Made by a program: the position numbers and the translations under genes. From an uncultured Alteromonadaceae bacterium (lineage in GTDB: Bacteria; Pseudomonadota; Gammaproteobacteria; Enterobacterales; Alteromonadaceae): a DNA stretch of 44,689 nt. The stretch lies in assembly GCA_938085045.1 (NCBI GenBank), contig CALKGI010000015.1:1-44689 (forward strand), given 5' to 3'. Below the pieces are notes generated by a model that worked only from the letters and a program-made list of their open reading frames with translations, was not told the origin of the DNA and searched no databases. Positions 34,769-41,958 of this stretch are shown here, one piece after another (positions within the stretch are counted from its first letter, which is position 1; the number at the start of each line of letters is the position of its first letter).

Positions 34769-35387
34769 GATGCTCTCCCAGCTGAACCTTGAGTTTTTCT
34801 ATGGCTAAACGTAATCGCGATTTAACCGTGCCAAGCGGTAAACCAAGGTGCTCGGCAAGTTGTTCTTGTGACATATCTTGAAAATAAAAACCCTTCACCA
34901 CCATTTTTTGGTTTTCGGGGAGTGTATCTAAAGAAGCCAATATGTGGTTTTTGGCCAGATGGTCGTCATAAACCTCTGTTTTGGCTTGTGACTCATCAAC
35001 CATCGGCCAAATGTCGTCACTAAGATTATCTTCTTTATTGGTTTGAACCTTACGCAACATGTCAAAGGTCACATTGCGCATAATGGTATAAACCCAAGTG
35101 CTCGCTTGACCTTTATTGACATCAAAAAAATGCGCTTTGCGCCAAACATTGCTCATGGTTTCTTGCAACACTTCGTTGGCTTGGTCGGGGTTTGAGAATT
35201 TACGTCTTGAAATATTGACAATTTTTGGTGCAAAAAAACCAAACAGCGTTGTAAAGGCTTGCTTGTCTCTTTTTGTGGCAATGTTGCTAAGCAATTGAGC
35301 TAGCTGGGTATTATCTATTTGTGCAGGCATAGTCATAGGTTTAAAGCATTCTGTATCGCTTTGCAATGCTTGATTGAATACTTGCAT
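34761..35387 (-). CDS. rpoE: ECF sigma factor, RpoE/ECF11-like (partner of ChrR)
   Basis: A 208-residue ECF sigma factor. Region 2 (about 40-115): FTTLFGFFAPKIVNISRRK, EVLQETMSNVWRKAHFFD, ASTWVYTIMRNVTFDMLR. Region 4 (about 145-205): LPENQKMVVKGFYFQDMSQE, LAEHLGLPLGTVKSRLRLAI. Paired with a ChrR-type anti-sigma factor it belongs to the singlet-oxygen-responsive group. An autoregulatory-looking promoter of TGATCC-N18-TA form is 30 bp upstream, and matching sites precede three other transcription units in the window. A short N-terminal extension (about 18 residues) leaves the exact start uncertain; ATGs at residues 18 and 20 are alternatives. Confidence 0.95.
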   Translation of the reverse strand: MQVFNQALQSDTECFKPMTMPAQIDNTQLAQLLSNIATKRDKQAFTTLFGFFAPKIVNISRRKFSNPDQANEVLQETMSNVWRKAHFFDVNKGQASTWVYTIMRNVTFDMLRKVQTNKEDNLSDDIWPMVDESQAKTEVYDDHLAKNHILASLDTLPENQKMVVKGFYFQDMSQEQLAEHLGLPLGTVKSRLRLAIEKLKVQLGEHHD

Positions 35388-35417
35388 AAATAACTCCCGG
35401 TAATGATTAGATAACCA

Positions 35418-35447
35418 TTCATACGGTAGCCCGATAAATTTGGATCA
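35418..35447 (-). promoter_or_regulatory. ECF (RpoE/ChrR-type) promoter of the sigma-factor operon
   Basis: On the minus strand: TGTGATCC, an 18-bp spacer ending CTACCG, then TATGAA. TGATCC with an 18-bp spacer matches the known -35 and spacing of Rhodobacter-type sigma-E promoters. It lies 30 bp before the sigma-factor start codon, implying autoregulation. Confidence 0.8.
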
Positions 35448-35455
35448 CATTTATT

Positions 35456-36013
35456 TTAATTATTTTCTTGCAGCAATAAATCACTGAGCAACCCTAGCGC
35501 TTGCTGGTCAGAATTGGCGGTTAAAAAATACAGTTTGTCTTCGGTTTTAAGCGGCAATAGCTCTAACCAACGACACATCACCCAATTGGGCGTATCAACA
35601 AATTCACCATGGTATAAGCTAGCCAGTTGTTTATTTTTACCAAAGTATGACTGCAACAATTGGCTAAAAGATTTAGTCGACCGGTTATGCGTCAATACTT
35701 GCCAATGAGTCAATGGCTTATAACTGGCCCACAGTAAGTCATGCTCATCTTTATACGAAGACTCTAATGAGACTAACGCAGTGCACTTTACATCAACAAT
35801 TAAAATACCCTGTTCATTGGTATCGAAATTAACAATTTTCACCCAGCTGGCGGTCATCTTTGGCTGACCAATAAACTCATTAAGCACCAGAGCAAAACCA
35901 TTTTCTTTAGCCCCAATGCTAATCATACGAAGATAACGCGGCTCAAAAACCTTTAGCCGCGTAACCCCCTTAGGGAGTAAAAATACAGGCAGTGGAAAAA
36001 CAGGTATATTCAT
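35456..36013 (-). CDS. LON substrate-binding-domain protein
   Basis: The ATG at 36013 lies eight bases after AGGGG; a TTG at 36031 would add six residues and is less likely. The 185-residue protein is the LON N-terminal-type domain: IPVFPLPVFLLPKGVTRLKV, FEPRYLRMISIGAKENGF with the L-x-I-F-E-x-R-Y-x-x-M signature, and the C-terminal helical part ending LSDLLLQE. No ATPase or protease domain is present. Stand-alone LON-domain proteins are widespread, with undefined function. It closes the four-gene operon started by the DUF2878 gene. Confidence 0.9.
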   Translation of the reverse strand: MNIPVFPLPVFLLPKGVTRLKVFEPRYLRMISIGAKENGFALVLNEFIGQPKMTASWVKIVNFDTNEQGILIVDVKCTALVSLESSYKDEHDLLWASYKPLTHWQVLTHNRSTKSFSQLLQSYFGKNKQLASLYHGEFVDTPNWVMCRWLELLPLKTEDKLYFLTANSDQQALGLLSDLLLQENN

Positions 36014-36027
36014 TTTCGTAGCCCCTA

Positions 36028-36630
36028 TCAAACGCTCAACTGGGGTGATTGAACCACCGCAGCGACTGTAGCATTACAACTTCGCAGTGGCCGTTGTTTG
36101 TCAAAAAACAATGTGATATCTGCCACAATAACGCCAAATTTCTTCATTTGGGTTTTGTTAAAAACACGGTACTTATCAACCTGATACATCCAATCATCAA
36201 GGGTAAATTGATAGTCAGCACCATCAACATTCACCGCCAGAACATATTGCCATTGAAATGCGAAACCGCTTTGACTGCCCTTAGCCACCCCAATAACATC
36301 ATCAGCAGTGCCTGTGTATTGATTTTTTTGAGTACGGGTAAGCTGCCAGTTTCGATACGATTTTTCACCATCATCAAAATAAAAGGTTTCTTTTAATTCA
36401 CCCTTATTACCTTGCCAGCTGCCAACCAATTCGACACAAAACCGTCTGGTCACCTTGTCGTTATAGTTTTGCACCATGCCCCACGCAATCAACGGACCAT
36501 CGAAGTAGGTTTTAATATCGAACGTAGGGGTAGAACCTTGATAGTCACTAACTCGTGCCGTGCAGCTAGTCATCAAAACACTGGTGCCTAGCACCAAAGA
36601 CGCTAGAGCGATTTTTTTAAAGGCATTCAT
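36028..36630 (-). CDS. DUF3833 lipoprotein
   Basis: A 200-residue lipoprotein with lipobox VLMTSCTARVSDY (Cys23). The body matches DUF3833: FDIKTYFDGPLIAWGMVQNY, RFCVELVGSWQGNKGELKE, YFDDGEKSYRNWQLTRTQK, ADDVIGVAKGSQSGFAFQW and the final FGVIVADITLFFDKQ. Members accompany chalcone-isomerase-like, DUF2878, SDR and CfaS-like genes. The start overlaps the previous stop by one base and its stop is 14 bp before the LON-domain ATG. Function unknown; envelope lipid handling is a guess from context. Confidence 0.93.
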   Translation of the reverse strand: MNAFKKIALASLVLGTSVLMTSCTARVSDYQGSTPTFDIKTYFDGPLIAWGMVQNYNDKVTRRFCVELVGSWQGNKGELKETFYFDDGEKSYRNWQLTRTQKNQYTGTADDVIGVAKGSQSGFAFQWQYVLAVNVDGADYQFTLDDWMYQVDKYRVFNKTQMKKFGVIVADITLFFDKQRPLRSCNATVAAVVQSPQLSV

Positions 36631-37181
36631 TATTTATCACCCTTCTTTTCACCTAATAGTTGCAATCTAAGTTTGGGTTGACTGGTTTGTGGTGAAAGCC
36701 AAATATCTAAAAACAAACCCGCAAACCATTTATCTTCAATTTGGCCAATATATTTATCATTCATGTAAAACACGCTGTTATTCTTGCCCACTTGCAACGC
36801 CAATTTATCGCCTTTGGTTATGTCGGGCCATAAAGTGCCCAGCTGTGACACAAATCGTTGATAATCACTTTCTTTCACACCAAGGTGCAGCCATTGCTCG
36901 ACGGTGCGCTCTATCAAGTCTTTTTTAGTAATGTCTTTTTGGTAAGTGATTTCGAACAAGACCTCAGGTTTGACGCCGTCAAATTGACCAGAAGGCGTAT
37001 ATAAACGACTGGCATAAATATCCCAAAACAGCACGCTAAACTGTGCCTGCCCAACCAACTTAAGTTGGCTTTTAGTTAACTCGACGGGCGCGTTTTTTGC
37101 GGTAACCATATTGGCTTGCGCTGTTATGCTAAGGCAAAAGGCCAACACAATATAAAAACTGAATTTAAGTTTGTTGTACAT
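36630..37181 (-). CDS. Chalcone-isomerase-like exported protein
   Basis: A 183-residue protein with a signal peptide (to about residue 23, ITAQA). The mature part matches the chalcone-isomerase-like domain: LVGQAQFSVLFWDIYASRLY, KPEVLFEITYQKDITKKDLI, ERTVEQWLHLGV and YIGQIEDKWFAGLFLDIWLS. In bacteria this fold is probably fatty-acid-binding rather than an isomerase. It overlaps the upstream DUF2878 gene by 17 bp. Within the regulon it may carry acyl chains in the periplasm, by inference. Confidence 0.9.
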   Translation of the reverse strand: MYNKLKFSFYIVLAFCLSITAQANMVTAKNAPVELTKSQLKLVGQAQFSVLFWDIYASRLYTPSGQFDGVKPEVLFEITYQKDITKKDLIERTVEQWLHLGVKESDYQRFVSQLGTLWPDITKGDKLALQVGKNNSVFYMNDKYIGQIEDKWFAGLFLDIWLSPQTSQPKLRLQLLGEKKGDK

Positions 37182-37680
37182 GATACTTGGCTCTAATAAG
37201 TTGATTTAAATAATAAATACTGGGCAAAAGCATGGTCCACAACACACTCAAAATGACAAAAGTGACTGGCGTAGAATAACCAAACTCAACTGCACCAAAC
37301 GAACTGCCAGCAATGTAACTTAAAGGTGCCAACACCATGCCAGCGACCATTTGTAACCTGATTGAAGAGCGCAAAAATGCCAAACAGCCATTAATGGTTA
37401 ACGCAAAACTCAGCCAAATAGCCACCAACCACAAGGGGATAAACAAAGAGTCGCTTTGAAAAACAAACACCCCAAAATAGATTAAAGCGCTGTCGAGCAC
37501 ACTACCTGCGACCATCACCAATAAAACAAATAGGCCCTCGGCGCTGCGTGATGCGCAGCTACGCAAATGAAGTACTAACCAAATCAACACCACTGGCACA
37601 AAAGCATTGCCCATTAAGACGCAGCCAAACCAAACAACATTGAACGCTATGGCATTGATAAGTAATCGATTCGCTTGCAC
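37165..37680 (-). CDS. DUF2878 membrane protein
   Basis: A 171-residue integral membrane protein starting at GTG (37680), with about five hydrophobic helices (INAIAFNVVWFGCVLMGNAF, VLIWLVLHLR, LFVLLVMVAGSVLDSALIYF, PLWLVAIWLSFALTINGCL, VTFVILSVLWTMLLPSIYYL). The layout with V-W-F-G-C at the start and L-D-S-A at about residue 60 is that of DUF2878. First gene of the operon DUF2878 - chalcone-isomerase-like - DUF3833 - LON domain. An ECF-type promoter lies 42 bp upstream. Function unknown. Confidence 0.9.
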   Translation of the reverse strand: MQANRLLINAIAFNVVWFGCVLMGNAFVPVVLIWLVLHLRSCASRSAEGLFVLLVMVAGSVLDSALIYFGVFVFQSDSLFIPLWLVAIWLSFALTINGCLAFLRSSIRLQMVAGMVLAPLSYIAGSSFGAVEFGYSTPVTFVILSVLWTMLLPSIYYLNQLIRAKYHVQQT

Positions 37681-37721
37681 TTAATGCCCCGTATTAATTT
37701 GAATAATGTTTACTTATTGGT

Positions 37722-37751
37722 TCAATACGTATCATCTGGCATGAAGGATCA
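37722..37751 (-). promoter_or_regulatory. ECF-type promoter of the DUF2878 operon
   Basis: Minus strand: CTGATCC, an 18-bp spacer ending GATACG, then TATTGA, 42 bp before the GTG start. Same -35, spacing and CG-TA junction as the sigma operon promoter. Confidence 0.75.
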
Positions 37752-37794
37752 GTTGCTTGAATAATTTGTTGCGTGGGTTTGAGACCGATTTAGG

Positions 37795-38508
37795 TCACCT
37801 TAATATCATCCGCTGCCAAAGCGATGAAGGTAATAGAGAAAACAATTTAAGTAGCCCTGTTAAGCGCTTAGGAAAATGAAGGTATGCCTTACGTTTTGCA
37901 ATACCAGCGACCATACGAGTTGCAGCATCTTCACTGCTGATCATAAATGGCATAGCAAAATCGTTCTTGTTTGTTAATGGCGTGCGAACAAATCCGGGGT
38001 GTACCAAAGTCACATCTATATCGTGTTTACGCAAATCTAAACGTAAGCTACGGGCTAAGTAATCTACTCCGGCTTTAGATGCACCATATGCCTCGCTGCG
38101 AGGAAAAGGGATTATGGTTGCGCTAGAACTGACAAATACCACTTGCCCGCCCCGCTTCACCTTTGGTAAAAAATGCTCTAATAAGCTCCCTAAAGCGGTT
38201 AAGTTAGTAGTAATAACATCAGCAAAAGCTTTACTGTCAAAATCAATCGGGTCATTTATATATTGGCAATCTCCTGCATTTAAAATCAAGATATCTAACC
38301 CCTGACAATGCTCAGCAGCATATTTAACCGAGGGTTCATCGGTGATATCAAACAAACAGCTTTGAAACACTTTATTTTCAATTGCAGCCATTTTTTGTGT
38401 GCTACGCCCACAAGCAATCACTTGCTCACCTAACGCCACATACTTTTCGACCAAAGCGAGGCCAATGCCAGATGTGGCTCCTGTGATTAACACCGTTTTT
38501 GCTGACAT
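37795..38508 (-). CDS. Short-chain dehydrogenase/reductase
   Basis: A 237-residue classical SDR. The NAD(P) site is VLITGATSGIGLALVEKY, with NAG in LDILILNAGDC, the catalytic Ser in VVFVSSSATIIPF, Y-x-x-x-K in SEAYGASKAGVDYL, and LVHPGFVRTPL. An SDR of this kind is part of the conserved ECF/ChrR cluster with CfaS-like, DUF1365 and DUF3833 genes. It is monocistronic between two operons, with a variant ECF-type promoter 39 bp upstream. The substrate is unknown. Confidence 0.93.
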   Translation of the reverse strand: MSAKTVLITGATSGIGLALVEKYVALGEQVIACGRSTQKMAAIENKVFQSCLFDITDEPSVKYAAEHCQGLDILILNAGDCQYINDPIDFDSKAFADVITTNLTALGSLLEHFLPKVKRGGQVVFVSSSATIIPFPRSEAYGASKAGVDYLARSLRLDLRKHDIDVTLVHPGFVRTPLTNKNDFAMPFMISSEDAATRMVAGIAKRKAYLHFPKRLTGLLKLFSLLPSSLWQRMILR

Positions 38509-38547
38509 GCAATTAAACCCTCGTTGACTAATTTACTCACTGATAAT

Positions 38548-38576
38548 GCAATACGATGCTACAAGCAAAAAGATCA
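38548..38576 (-). promoter_or_regulatory. Variant ECF-type promoter of the SDR gene
   Basis: Minus strand: CTGATCT, a 17-bp spacer ending GCATCG, then TATTGC, 39 bp before the ATG. It deviates in the last -35 base and in spacer length from the other three sites but keeps the CG-TATTG element of the DUF2878 promoter. Confidence 0.5.
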
Positions 38577-38599
38577 GTTTTTGCTAACTTTAAATCGAC

Positions 38600-38623
38600 A
38601 AAAAAAAGCCTCCAGAAGGAGGC
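38600..38623 (-). terminator. Rho-independent terminator of the fasciclin gene
   Basis: On the minus strand GCCTCC-TTCT-GGAGGC is followed by an uninterrupted T7-T8 tract. It starts 32 bp after the stop and cleanly separates this gene from the SDR promoter downstream. Confidence 0.92.
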
Positions 38624-38654
38624 AAAAGGTGCTGGGAGAATGATTAAATTCGAA

Positions 38655-40493
38655 TTAATCTAAAATAACAGTATCAATGACATGAATAACCCCATTACTG
38701 GTTTGAATATTGGTGATAACCACTTTTGCTGAGCCAATCATCAACATACCCGACATCGTATCAACACTTACCATGACATCTTTACCAGAGGCAGTAGACA
38801 AACTTTTACCATGGGCAGCGTATGCATCTAAAGCAGACAATTGTGCCCCACCTACAACATGTGAAAGCAAAACAGTGGTTAACGCTTGTGTATCGGCCAG
38901 TAAAGCGGTGAGTGCATCTGCTGGAATTTTCTCAAAAGCCGCATTGGTCGGTGCAAATACCGTAAAAGTGGCATTATCATCAGCTAACGTGGTGACTAAG
39001 TCGGCAGCAGATAAAGCAGCAACTAAGGTCGAGAAGTTATCAGGGTCGGCCACTGCGACATCAACAATAGATTGTGACGACATATCTACTGTACTAGGCG
39101 GCAAAATCACGGTATCAACTACATGAATCACCCCGTTACCAGCCATCACATCAGCACCGCTGACTTTGGCACCATTAACAAACAAAGTAGAATCAACAAA
39201 TGATAAGGCCACATTGCTACCATTAGCGGTTGCCGTTCTATTTTCGTTTGATTGAGCTAGAGTGATTGCGCCATCTGACATCACCTTACCTGATAGAACA
39301 TGGTACAAAAGAATATTTGACAACTGATCTGACGTCAAACCCTCTAAGGTGCCCGCTGGCAACTTAGCAAATGCAGCATCTGATGGAGCAAAAACAGTAA
39401 ACTCGCTATTTAAGTCACCCAGAACCATATCTAACCCAGTGGCTTGTAGTGCCCCCACCAAAGTATTGAAGTTGCCGTTATCAATTGCCACGTCAACCAC
39501 GCTCATCGGTGCCGCTGGAATAACCACATCCCCCACCACAACAGCGTCAATCACATGAATAATGCCATTGGTGGTATGGATATCTTTTACAGTAATATTG
39601 GCTCCACCAAAAGTCAGAGTATCTGTCATAGTATTAATAGATAAACCGATATTGGCTGCCGAGGCAGTTTCGACCATGGCACCATTTAGCGAGTAAGCCG
39701 TAACAGAGTCAACCGCACTGCCAACGACAACATGCTGTAGCAAAATACTTGATAATACATCGGTATTCTCTAGCAAGACTGCCATGGTTTTTTGGTCGAT
39801 AAGCGCAAATGCGGCATCGGTTGGTGCAAAAACAGTAAAGTTTGTATTAGCATCAGCTAAAACGGCATCTAAACCGGTTGCTTGTAAGGCGGTGACCAAA
39901 GTATTGAACTGGCCACTTGCGACGGCAGTTTCAACAATATTGGCCATAGGCTCTGTCATCTCTTCAGGTGGTAATAGCACCGCATCAATCACATGAATAA
40001 TACCGTTATCTGTTTGAATATCAGCAGTGATAACAGTTGCGGTATTTACCAATAAACTATCGCCACTGAGAGACAACCCAACCTCATCGCCGTTTACCAT
40101 TAACGCTTTACTGCCAGCTAAACTAATCGCCGTTGTGGCATCTACTTCGCCACTGATCACATGATAAGTAAGAATGTCTGACAGGGTGTTGGTGTCGGCC
40201 AGAAGTGCATCAATGGTGTCTTGACCCAACAACGCAAAGGCATCGTCTGTTGGTGCAAAAACCGTAAAGCGGCTTTGCGGATCAGACAAGGTTGCATCTA
40301 AACCAGTTGCTTGTAGTGCAGCAACTAAGGTAGTAAAACTCCCGTTATTTACAGCAACATCAACAATGGTTGTTGGTGCTGGTGTTTCTTCTACAACAGG
40401 TGTTGGGACTGATACAGTGATATCGTCATCACCACAGGCTTGTAAGAAAACCATACTGAATATTGCCACACTTAAAACTTTGAAATATTTCAC
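38655..40493 (-). CDS. Lipoprotein with four fasciclin (FAS1) domains
   Basis: A 612-residue lipoprotein: signal with lipobox FLQACGDDD (Cys20), a V/P/T-rich linker (about 27-42), then four FAS1 domains (about 43-170, 185-325, 330-465, 470-612). Each repeats the pattern VDVAV-x-N-G-x-F-x-T-L-V-x-A-L, FTVFAPTDAAFA and a C-terminal ANIQTSNGVIHVIDTVIL type segment. The repeats are similar enough to suggest internal duplication. FAS1 proteins mediate cell adhesion, and bacterial ones also occur in light/oxidative-stress regulons. A promoter of the ECF type is 43 bp upstream and a strong terminator follows, so it is a single-gene member of the regulon. Confidence 0.95.
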   Translation of the reverse strand: MKYFKVLSVAIFSMVFLQACGDDDITVSVPTPVVEETPAPTTIVDVAVNNGSFTTLVAALQATGLDATLSDPQSRFTVFAPTDDAFALLGQDTIDALLADTNTLSDILTYHVISGEVDATTAISLAGSKALMVNGDEVGLSLSGDSLLVNTATVITADIQTDNGIIHVIDAVLLPPEEMTEPMANIVETAVASGQFNTLVTALQATGLDAVLADANTNFTVFAPTDAAFALIDQKTMAVLLENTDVLSSILLQHVVVGSAVDSVTAYSLNGAMVETASAANIGLSINTMTDTLTFGGANITVKDIHTTNGIIHVIDAVVVGDVVIPAAPMSVVDVAIDNGNFNTLVGALQATGLDMVLGDLNSEFTVFAPSDAAFAKLPAGTLEGLTSDQLSNILLYHVLSGKVMSDGAITLAQSNENRTATANGSNVALSFVDSTLFVNGAKVSGADVMAGNGVIHVVDTVILPPSTVDMSSQSIVDVAVADPDNFSTLVAALSAADLVTTLADDNATFTVFAPTNAAFEKIPADALTALLADTQALTTVLLSHVVGGAQLSALDAYAAHGKSLSTASGKDVMVSVDTMSGMLMIGSAKVVITNIQTSNGVIHVIDTVILD

Positions 40494-40536
40494 TTTGATA
40501 CCCTCTATATTTTTTTAACAGTGTTGAGAACAGTGA

Positions 40537-40566
40537 AAATTACGGCAGTACTAATCAAAAGGATCA
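40537..40566 (-). promoter_or_regulatory. ECF-type promoter of the fasciclin gene
   Basis: Minus strand: TGTGATCC, an 18-bp spacer ending CTGCCG, then TAATTT, 43 bp before the ATG. TGTGATCC and the CTRCCGTA junction are identical or nearly so to the sigma-operon promoter. Confidence 0.8.
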
Positions 40567-40946
40567 CAAAAAACGTCAATTAAAAAATATACTTTTCATA
40601 GTGAACTTATCTGAAATTCAAACGTATTTATTTGGTTGGTGTAACGCAAGAGATGGGAGAATTAAGCCAAATTCGAGGTGTTGATGCGTGAAACGATACA
40701 ATTCTTAAGAGAAAATTCGCCTTAGCGAATCTAACCAATATAGGTATTAGATTTACGATTTATTTGGCCAATATGAACTGTTCAATGCTGTTTTGGCTGA
40801 ATAACACTCAAAATTGGCCGCAGAGTTATCATTTTCCGAATTCAAATTGCTAAAGTAAGCCTCACTCATAAAGCACTGAATTCAATAGAATAATGCTGAT
40901 TGAAAACACCTTTATCAATAACGAAGCTTAGTAAACAGGAAGATAA
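40567..40946. other. Intergenic region without a recognised gene
   Basis: It lies between the divergent fasciclin and small secreted protein genes. A 6-bp hairpin ATTCGC-CTTA-GCGAAT is at 40715-40730. No ORF with a ribosome site or recognisable motif was seen. It presumably holds the promoter of the small secreted protein. Confidence 0.5.
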
Positions 40947-41225
40947 ATGAAAACTTTACAAACTCTAGTCGTCGCAGCAGGCATCATGTTAACCGCGACA
41001 GTACAAGCGGGTCCAACAAAGCCAACACCAGGCCCTTTACCCGGCCCAATCTACACCGAAGCTCAGTGTAACGACCTAAGCCGAAGAATTGACCTTGCGT
41101 ATAGCGCTTACCTACACAGTGTTTCTATCAGCGATGCAACCCAAGGCATGTTGGACTACGAAGCTTACCTTCAATTGAACAACGAATATGACCTTAACTG
41201 CATAGGTATTAATCACACTTATTAA
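40947..41225 (+). CDS. Small secreted protein, unknown family
   Basis: 92 residues with a signal peptide MKTLQTLVVAAGIMLTATVQA (cleavage near 21-22). A proline-rich start of the mature chain (KPTPGPLPGP) is followed by an acidic helical part with two cysteines (AQCNDLSRR and LNCIGINH) that could form one disulfide. AGGAAG lies seven bases upstream of the ATG. No family recognised. It is at the edge of the accessory region. Confidence 0.65.
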   Translation: MKTLQTLVVAAGIMLTATVQAGPTKPTPGPLPGPIYTEAQCNDLSRRIDLAYSAYLHSVSISDATQGMLDYEAYLQLNNEYDLNCIGINHTY

Positions 41226-41447
41226 TCAGTTGCTTATGTCGGGCTTCGCTTTCGCTTAATTTTGGCGACAGAGTTGCCCGTTTTAATCACTACCACCAAA
41301 CTCGCCCAACCAGTATTCTTAACATCTTTTCCAAGTCATCAGCGCCACGACTTGCCACCAAAATTTGAATCGGTGTTGCAGTCACATATGCTGCATGTGC
41401 ATCCACAAAAAAATCCTATTAAAAGAACAAAGTTAAAGTGTAGTTGT

Positions 41448-41666
41448 ATGACAGTCGATACTGGCAAAGAACTATGAGGTTTTGCTAAAAGCTTAGTTGA
41501 AATCGACAATTACAAAAACGAATAGCTACTTGACCGTGATGGTTTGCGCTTGTTGCAAGAAAAACAGGTAGCGTCCAAGCTCAAAACACTGCGTAAACTT
41601 ATTGATGAAGGTGCATATGGCGATGAGGCGGTTGATTGAGATGTTAATGCGTTTTTAGGCGGTTGA
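41448..41666 (+). pseudogene. parD: parD-type antitoxin pseudogene with three nonsense codons
   Basis: One uninterrupted frame reads MTVDTGKEL-stop-GFAKSLVEIDNYKNE-stop-LLDRDGLRLLQEKQ, then KLKTLRKLIDEGAYGDEAVD-stop-DVNAFLGG-stop. This is the whole length of a ParD-like ribbon-helix-helix antitoxin, whose usual ending is E-A-x-x-W-D-V-x-A-F-L. Stops at 41475 and at codons near 41520 and 41640 (the last at the usual Trp, TGG to TGA) are substitutions, with no frameshift. Downstream ATGGAAAAGACCAAACAG (41668 on) may be the truncated start of a parE toxin (K-Q-Y-L), ending after about 19 codons. The decay is recent enough that the frame is still readable. Confidence 0.8.
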
Positions 41667-41958
41667 AATGGAAAAGACCAAACAGTATCTTGCGAGCGAT
41701 TATAACAACCTCGACAACTTTTAATTTCCTTGATGCATCGAGTTGCACTGAGTTTGAATATTAACACACTACTTCTTCCTATCCTTTTGCCATCGTTCGA
41801 ATGCCCTTATTAGTTCCAATAGCTTACAATTAGTCAAATAACATTTGTGTCAAAACCAACGTAAATTACCTTTTCAGCAGACTTAATCAATGCTATTGTT
41901 AATTTCACTTATAAGGTTTTATCTTACAAAAAAACAAAAAAATTACAGGATATTAACA

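Noticed and set aside
38710..39126. 138-codon ORF antisense to the fasciclin gene (and similar ones at 39349 and 39784)
   Set aside because: They recur at the same place in each FAS1 repeat and are shadows of the repeated coding sequence.
41262..41477. 71-codon plus-strand ORF overlapping the parD start
   Set aside because: It ends at the first nonsense codon of the parD pseudogene, and only its last ten residues match ParD; the rest is upstream DNA without a ribosome site.
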